This document shows, piece after piece, positions 58,389 through 64,000 of a stretch of DNA of 64,000 nt. Made by a program: the position numbers and the translations under genes. The DNA lies in assembly GCF_035222275.1 (NCBI RefSeq), contig NC_085881.1:558001-622000 (forward strand). The letters are read 5' to 3'. Each line of letters opens with the position of its first letter. Position 1 is the first letter of the stretch. Origin of the DNA: Podospora bellae-mahoneyi (lineage: Eukaryota > Ascomycota > Sordariomycetes > Sordariales > Podosporaceae). The notes beneath the pieces are model-generated. The model worked only from the letters and a program-made list of their open reading frames with translations, did no database searches and was not told the DNA's origin.

Positions 58389-58581
58389 TTCACTTACCCC
58401 AAACGAAACCACAAAGGGACCAGTTGCTTGACTCTTCTGGTATTTTGCACCCAATAACAGCGAAATTCCAAATTACTCGCAGAACTCAAGCTCCGCGACA
58501 TCCTGGTATGTGTAGCAGCTTTAGATTGTCTTCTTCCAAAACCCGCTGATACCAAGAACCTTCAGTCTCTGCTTTGCCGAA

Positions 58582-59311
58582 ATGGCCCCTCCGCATGTGC
58601 CCGACGATACCTATCATGAGGGAGCGGTGCTTGAGATTCAACGACATCTACCACCGGAACCATTTGGAATTGTGGGACGCATTCGCTATAAACTCCCGGA
58701 GAAGAGAAGCGAGTGGAATGCGTTCTGGTCGAGTGCCACCTATTGGTGTCCAAAAAGCCGAGTCGAGCTTGCTTTGGCTCATCCCCCCATCACGACAACC
58801 GAAGTCAAGAATCCTGAAAGTCGCAAGTTCACCATCACTCGGATCATTCAGTTCAATGAGCATACGGAAGGTCAAACGGTCTTCGAGGGAGTCATCATAT
58901 TGGCGAACGGAAAACGCAACGAAGTGATCGCTAAAGTTTACGATGGCGCTTATTACTCTCTGGATGAACGCTACGGCAACTCTTGTGACGCCGCCTGCCC
59001 GGATGTGATGACGAAAGCGGACCTGCATTATTCCATTGAGTCCTCGCGCATATGAGGAAATCCGCACTGCTGGCTTTGCCGGGTCCGTTGTTCCCGACTT
59101 TTACGGGGCATGGACAATCTCGCTCGAGTCGGGGGACGGTGTAGTACGCTCTGTCCGCATGATTTTTCTGGAGAAGATACACGGCGCTTACGCGATGGAA
59201 AAGATAATCACCCAGGCGACTACGCAGGAGGCACCGCATTCTTCCTTCGACTCAAATCGGTTCGCTCCGCTGACCCAAGAGTTTCTCAACTCCCAGCACC
59301 GCAATAAATAG
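58582..59311 (+). pseudogene. Frameshifted, truncated fungal kinase-like (APH/protein-kinase-fold) gene
   Basis: From the ATG at 58582 a frame reads 157 codons to a TGA at 59053-59055, including EVIAKVYDGAYYSL and KADLHYSIE. The homologous continuation, RAYEEIRTAGFAGSVVPDFYGAW then RSVRMIFLEKIHG, is in the next frame and stops at 59309-59311. The shift lies at about 59038-59044 and is equivalent to one extra base; no intron fits. Known: fungal kinase-like proteins have K-x-YD-x-x-YY, then a YS-x-EAxAYE helix and a YYGSW strand, followed by the catalytic HxD and DxD lobe, which is missing here. So the copy is both shifted and cut short. It sits between the two copies of a degenerate direct repeat. 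A sequencing error could explain the shift but not the missing lobe. Confidence 0.6.
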
Positions 59312-59382
59312 GAACCCTAGGGTGCTTTATTTATTGGAACAACCTGGTCGAACCGCTCACCCGACTTGACATAAAAGTCTCA

Positions 59383-59406
59383 GTGTGTGTGTGTGTGTGT
59401 GTGTGT
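59383..59406 (+). repeat. (GT)12 microsatellite
   Basis: Twelve perfect GT dinucleotides just 3' of the kinase-like remnant. A likely length-variable locus. Confidence 0.95.
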
Positions 59407-59884
59407 TTTGAAGCGAGCAAATGGAAATTCGAGGGCAAGCAAGCGTTAGTGAGATTGAGGTATTGGTGCAGGAGACGTATGGTGAATATGAGGAGCTTGG
59501 GGCTGGTGAGTAAGGTATCTCGTCCCATCCCTGAGGCGGAGATCAACATGCCTATCGACCCAATCTTGTAGTAGAGAATCTCGTTTCTAGAGGGTATATC
59601 GATCCAACGGGTCCTCTACCTTACCACTGGCCATACATTGATACAGCTCCCCATACCATTCTAAGCCAAGGTAGGCTTCCCGATTTGCAACAGAGGGCAT
59701 AAGTCCTGTAAGTAGAGATTCCAACGGACCTCCAATCCCATCAATATCCTTAGCTAGCATTTCCCCCACCGAACTAAATAAAGTCCCTCCTCCAACAGAG
59801 CAGAGTTTAAGGCTGTCCTGCTATGTGGGGTTCACACTACATGGCCAGGCCTTTTACTATGTTACAGGGAAGGTAAGTAAATCG

Positions 59885-59941
59885 GTAGATAGGGAGGGGG
59901 CCGCTAGTAAGACAAATAGGGGGCTCCGTAAAGATTCTCTC
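59885..59941 (+). repeat. Right copy of the ~57-bp direct repeat
   Basis: It starts GTAGATAGGG and ends CTCCGTAAAGATTCTCTC, in the same orientation as 58333-58388. It ends 4 bp before the stop codon of the MDR oxidoreductase gene on the other strand, so it may form that gene's 3' UTR. Confidence 0.7.
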
Positions 59942-59945
59942 ATGC

Positions 59946-61038
59946 TTATGAGATTGTGCAAATGACCTTCCCCATGGTCTCATTCGCCTCCAACACCTCA
60001 TGTCCCTTCTGAATCTCCTCCCAAGGCAAAACCCTATCAACAAACACCTTCAGCTCACCCTTCTCAAACTTTGGAAGATACTCCTGCTCCAACCTATCCC
60101 TCAGCTTCCCCTGATACTCCTCATCCCTACTCCTCAACGTACTCCCCTCCACCCTCACCCTCTTATACAACAGCTTCCCAATATTAACCCTATCCGGCGT
60201 CTGCATGCCCCCCATCAACCCCAGCATCACAAGCCTCCCATCCCTCGCCACCACATCCAGATTCTTCTCAAAGTAACCCCCCCCAACAAAGTCAACAATA
60301 AGATCCACTCCCTTCCCACCCGTAGCCTCCAAAATTCCCTTCACCCAATCCTCGCTCTTGTAATTAAACCCCTTCGTCGCCCCCAACGTCCCCTCAATGA
60401 ACTTGATCTTCTCCCCCGTCCCAGCCGTAGCATATGTCTCCTTCGCCCCCGATACTCTCGACAGCTGTATCCCCGAGATCGACACCGAGCTCGCCCCAGC
60501 ATGCCACAGTATCGTCTTCCCCTCCGCACCCCCCAGCACAAAATCCAACGCTTGAAGCGCGGTAATCCACGTCTCTGGTATCCCAGCCGCCTGCTCAAAC
60601 GACAACCAGTTCGGTTTATGCAAGAGCATCCGGGTAGAGACAGAGATGTACTCCGCATAAGCCCCACCATAAGCCAAACCGAAGACCTCGTCTCCCTTCT
60701 TGAAGTGCTCGTGTTCCTGGTTTGGCTCGTCTCCACCGAAAGAGACGATCGTGCCGCTGAATTCTACTCCTAGGGTGGACGGTGCCTGGGGAGGGAGGGG
60801 GTAGTTCCCTTCTCTTTGGAGGAGATCCATACGGTTGAGGCCAAAGGCCTTGATTCTGACGAGGGCGTGGCCTGCTGGGGAATGGGGGATAGGGGTGGAG
60901 GGGTTGATGAAGAGGGCTGAGGCGGGACCTTTGCCGTTCTTGATGTCTGCGGTTGAGGTTAGTGGTTGGTTGAGATGACGGGGGTGGTGATGGTGATGGT
61001 GAGGGGGACTTACCGACTGCTTTCATGAGATCAGGCAT
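59946..61038 (-). CDS. MDR-superfamily quinone-oxidoreductase-like enzyme (PIG3/TP53I3 type)
   Basis: Exon 1 is 61038-61014 (8 codons plus one base), the intron 61013-60947 (GTAAGT donor, GCAG acceptor) and exon 2 60946-59946, giving 341 aa. A GroES-like N-terminus (VRIKAFGLNRMDLLQREG, with GVEFSG and GDEVFGL) is followed by a Rossmann domain (LWHAGASSVSISGIQL in place of the usual GGxGGVG). It lacks the Cys/His zinc ligands of alcohol dehydrogenases. Conserved FNYKSEDW and DFVGGGYFEKN match the PIG3 branch. Known: these enzymes reduce quinones with NADPH. The stop codon lies 4 bp from a degenerate repeat, so the 3' UTR is probably repeat-derived. Confidence 0.93.
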
Positions 61039-63391
61039 TTTGTCAGAATTTCAGGCTAAGCGTTTCGATGAGTGACTGAATTGGTGAGTGGCAGGAAAAT
61101 AAAAACCGATATAAAACGCGCTGTTAATAGACACATAAACGCCGTTGATTAGAGCGGAAGACGTTGAAAACGGCGGCTTGTAAATGGTGGGGTTTAGACG
61201 GATGACGTTATGATATGGCGGGGTATATCTGAGGAAGACATCTGCGATCCGGCCCCATCCAGCAACCACCAACCGGCCGGGTGCCGACATTGTGCAACAG
61301 GCAATCAACATCGAGGGTACCGGCCGGTCTCCGCACACGACGTCTACCGACGGGCTGTCCGGGCACGACCCGGACTTAGCATATTGCATGAAAGGAATGT
61401 GGTGCAACAACAAGGGAAAGTCGGACACAACAGCCATGTCCGACTATGAAAGGAACACTTGTTTCGTTGACCATTTTGAGAAACAAAGCAGCTAGCCAAT
61501 ACATTCAGAGACCAAAGGGTGAAAGTATTCAGAAGCCGTCGTCCTTGATAATCAGCGGTTCAGCATCATCCATGCCGTCTGTCAAAGACGGTGTGAGAGC
61601 CAGAGTTGAGCAAAACTAAAGTTCAAGATCACCAACACAATATACTATGCTTCGTGCTGTTGTTTGTGTCACGCTCTCTTCGCTCTGGGCACCATATGCA
61701 GCATCTTGCATAGTGGGTAATAGATGGCGGAAATTACACACACATATTGGACCTGCATCTGCCAACATGTCCAAGAGTTTGAAGCGGTAAGCGTCAATAC
61801 ATCCGGCATCGGACTGCACATTCCAGCGAGGTTTTTTATTTTTTTCCTTCTTATCTTCTGGACGCGTGTTTGATAGACATGATCAACAGGTGGTGACAGG
61901 TTGACAGGAAAGATGACGTCGTCCCGAACATCCGGATCGGGTCGCCGTGGCATTGCGGGACTCGGCCATCAACGGCGGATCATAGGGCATGGGCACACTT
62001 GGAACATGTGAAGGAAGCTCCACAGTCAGTCGGCTGATTGGGCCGGGTTCCTTCAGGGGGGCTGGAAGAAAAAGTTCCTGTTGTTGTCAAGGAGATGGGC
62101 ATAACGGGGCGGCCTTTTAATGAAGCTTCAGGCCCCCATAAAACAATGGGGCCAATCGGCTGGGAGGGAGTCCAGAACAAACACGGCGTTTTCCAGAAAT
62201 AGCCGGCGCATTTCCTGAACGACCGGGTCGAACCGTGATAAAAAACGAAGTGATGATTTATCAATGCGAGCCACCAATTGACAAATACGCAAAGAGGCAG
62301 CAATACGAGACCACCACAGATGACATGTCGATATTTAGCGCCCAGTTGACCTGATTTGGCCGATGCTGGGTGGGGTGGTGGTGATGCGATGGAAGCGGTG
62401 AAAACCTGGGAAGAACGGCGGTTGATCTGCCGGAACAACCATGCCCTGAATTCAGGCAGGATCTCGACGCGTTAGCCAGAGTGCGTGATCTTGCCGAGCA
62501 CCGCTATCGCGCGCTAACATCATCGTTGTTGTCACTGATGAGATGGGATGGGATGGATGCAGCATGCAGCATAGTGCAGGAAGGAGGTGTGGGTGGTGGT
62601 AGCGGCCCACCTGCAAGGTACGAACCAAACAGTCGCCTGTGTGCCACCTCATCTGTTCATTTCCGCCGATAGCAAAGGTGCCATTTCCAGGCACGCCCAG
62701 AAGCCCCGAAAACACCGGCTTGATATGTATCGCTTCGTTTTGTTCTTGAAGAAGAGCTCCAGCATGTTCCTGGTCGCAAACACGTTCATGGAATATGGCC
62801 ATGAGACGCGCTGCGAAGAGGCGCGGTGACGACGACTTGCATCGACGGCAAGCTGAAGAGAAACCTCTCATTAAACGGCTGAGAGAGGCCCAGGCGCAAC
62901 AGGAAATTGGGCTGTTGCTGGCACCTGCCACGATGTGCCATCCATTTCCGAAGAGGCAATTGACAGCCTCCCGTTGGCCGCCACCGCCTGGCCAAGGGTC
63001 CACACTCCCCTTTTCCACCCTACCCCTGACAAACCCCCTGCTCGACTGCTTGATTTGATCCATTTTCGGAGACACGCTATCACAGCGAGAGGATCCTGGA
63101 TCCGCTGGTTCGCCTGGCTCTCCTGGCAACCCCAAGGAAAAATCGGCTCTCTCTGGGGGGGCAGGCTGGGTTTCCCCGTCCATTTGGCGAGTATCGCTAT
63201 ATAACTCGTGTCCGCTCTCCAAAATGATCTCGTTTCCCTTTTCTCTCTTCACCCACTCGCTCTCTATCAGCCCTGACTTTTAAGTCAAGTACATTCGTTC
63301 TTCAACGACAGCGCCTTCACCCCCAACTCACCATCCTCTCCAACGTACATACTTTCGAGTATATAATTTAATACCCGACAAATCAGTCAAA
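61039..63391. other. Divergent intergenic region, MDR enzyme / GPI-type wall protein
   Basis: About 2.35 kb. A TATATAA at 63198-63204 and a CT-rich leader (63220-63350) belong to the wall-protein gene. A 266-codon minus ORF (63252-62452) and smaller ones overlap the promoter; they look like chance frames in GC-rich DNA. Confidence 0.5.
63198..63204 (+). promoter_or_regulatory. TATA box of the wall-protein gene
   Basis: TATATAA 188 bp upstream of the ATG, followed by a long pyrimidine-rich stretch. This layout is typical of highly expressed fungal genes. Confidence 0.5.
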
Positions 63392-64000
63392 ATGAAGTTC
63401 TCCACTGCCGTCCTTGCCCTCGCCGCCGGCGCCAACGCCTTCAAGAACGTCACCTACACCACCGAGGTTGTCACTGCCATCACCACCTACTGCCCCGAGC
63501 CCACCACTGTCGAGTATGGCGGCACCACCTACACCATCACTGAGGTACGATCTTCCAAAGAGAGACGACCGGGAAAGAACCACTGGAGCTTTGTTTCAGA
63601 ACTGGGACGCTTTCTGGGGAACAACCGAGCTCGATCTCGATCCACCGGTTCTAGAACATCACCGCTAACTCAACCTCGCAGGCCACCACTCTGACCATCA
63701 CCGACTGCCCTTGCACTGTCAAGAAGCCTGTCACTACCATCTCGTCAGTGATCTGCCACGACTGGTGCGTCCCTAACATCGAATTGGGATTCGCCATTCC
63801 TGTTGAACGTCCAATGCTAACATTTTCTCCAGCGCCCCTGTTTACCACAACAGCACCGTTGCCCCTGGCCCCACCACCACCCCCGTTGGCACCATCGGCC
63901 AGCCCGCCCCCACCCAGCCTCCTCTCGCCACTGCTGGTGCCGGCAAGGCTGCTGCCCTCTCCGGCGGTGCCCTCGCTGGTGTCCTCGGCTTCGTTGCCCT
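63392..64000 (+). CDS. Secreted, probably GPI-anchored cell-wall protein, 3' end beyond the window
   Basis: Exons 63392-63544, 63682-63764 and 63833 onward. A signal peptide (MKFSTAVLALAAGANA) is followed by a Thr/Val/Tyr-rich strand repeat with paired Cys (TTYCPEPTTVEYGGTTYTIT, then TITDCPCTV, then SVICHDC), then a Thr/Pro-rich stretch and a small-residue hydrophobic tail (GAGKAAALSGGALAGVLGF) that looks like a GPI-attachment signal about to end. Known: small proteins of this build are abundant wall constituents in Sordariomycetes. About 116 residues are visible up to the edge, and only a few more are expected. The first intron (137 nt) and second (68 nt) have consensus ends. Confidence 0.82.

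Larger units (their letters stand above)
57623..58581. other. Intergenic region with repeat clusters before the kinase-like remnant
   Basis: About 960 bp. It contains the 21-bp array copy C (58245-58307) and the first copy of the 57-bp direct repeat (58333-58388). No gene is recognised. Confidence 0.5.
59312..59945. other. Intergenic region between the kinase-like remnant and the MDR gene
   Basis: About 630 bp, holding a (GT)12 microsatellite (59383-59406), a minus-strand open frame without ATG homology (59769-59587, ending GKVEDPLDRYTL; may be a remnant), and the right copy of the 57-bp repeat. Confidence 0.5.

Noticed and set aside
59587-59769. 60-codon minus frame ending GKVEDPLDRYTL as a transposon fragment
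   Set aside because: It reads like protein, but I cannot tie it to any transposon or gene family, so it is mentioned only as part of the intergenic region.
62452-63252. 266-codon minus ORF upstream of the wall-protein gene
   Set aside because: It overlaps the TATA box and leader of the next gene, has other open frames on both strands over the same stretch, and no recognisable domain; best explained by GC-rich promoter DNA.

Overview
The window is nuclear DNA of a filamentous ascomycete, most likely a sordariomycete in or near Sordariales (inference). Genes are compact, intron-poor and on both strands. Introns are mostly 50-130 nt with GTATGT/GTAAGT-type donors and CTAAC/CTGAC-type branch sites. 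Protein families include typically Pezizomycotina ones: DUF3176, a two-part aromatic-acid-exporter-like protein, and CC-repeat surface proteins. Some repeated DNA shows RIP-like transition damage. I see no rRNA, tRNA, CRISPR, intact transposon or provirus.

Layout, left to right. 1-1555 (-): N-terminal part of the tri-snRNP protein Prp6. 2931-6084 (+): an Osh3-type oxysterol-binding protein with an apparent frameshift in a G run near its end. 8539-10604 (-): F-box protein. 14247-16136 (+): a MOSC + flavin reductase + 2Fe-2S ferredoxin fusion, convergent with an MFS transporter (16317-18025, -). 18469-19440 (+): Rrp7. 20685-21234 (-): Mbf1. 23291-23877 (+): GFA-type zinc enzyme. 24777-26467 (-): cysteine-rich single-pass surface protein. 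27839-30271 (+): Snf1/AMPK alpha kinase. 30879-33121 (+): DUF3176 membrane protein, followed by a decayed tandem copy (33776-35764). 36051-37056 (-): HAD hydrolase. 38015-41376 (+): ArAE_2/DUF2421 membrane protein. 42117-43583 (+): Cdt1-like licensing factor. 44806-46662 (-): Ste7/MEK2-type MAPKK. 48777-53224 (+): Spt6. 54160-55273 (+): dienelactone hydrolase. 56510-57622 (+): orphan membrane protein. 58582-59311 (+): kinase-like gene remnant between two degenerate direct repeats. 59946-61038 (-): quinone-oxidoreductase-like MDR enzyme. 63392-end (+): start of a probable GPI-anchored wall protein.

Most genes are housekeeping or signalling genes (splicing, ribosome biogenesis, replication licensing, transcription elongation, Snf1 and MAPK signalling) and do not form one pathway. 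The nearest thing to a small functional unit is the MOSC-reductase-ferredoxin fusion beside an MFS transporter. The strongest unexplained signals are non-coding: 21-bp degenerate tandem arrays at three places, telomere-like motifs about 210-270 bp upstream of two genes, and a roughly 57-bp direct repeat whose core copies differ only by transitions. I do not see a clear new multi-gene system. The findings give my best candidates and their limits.
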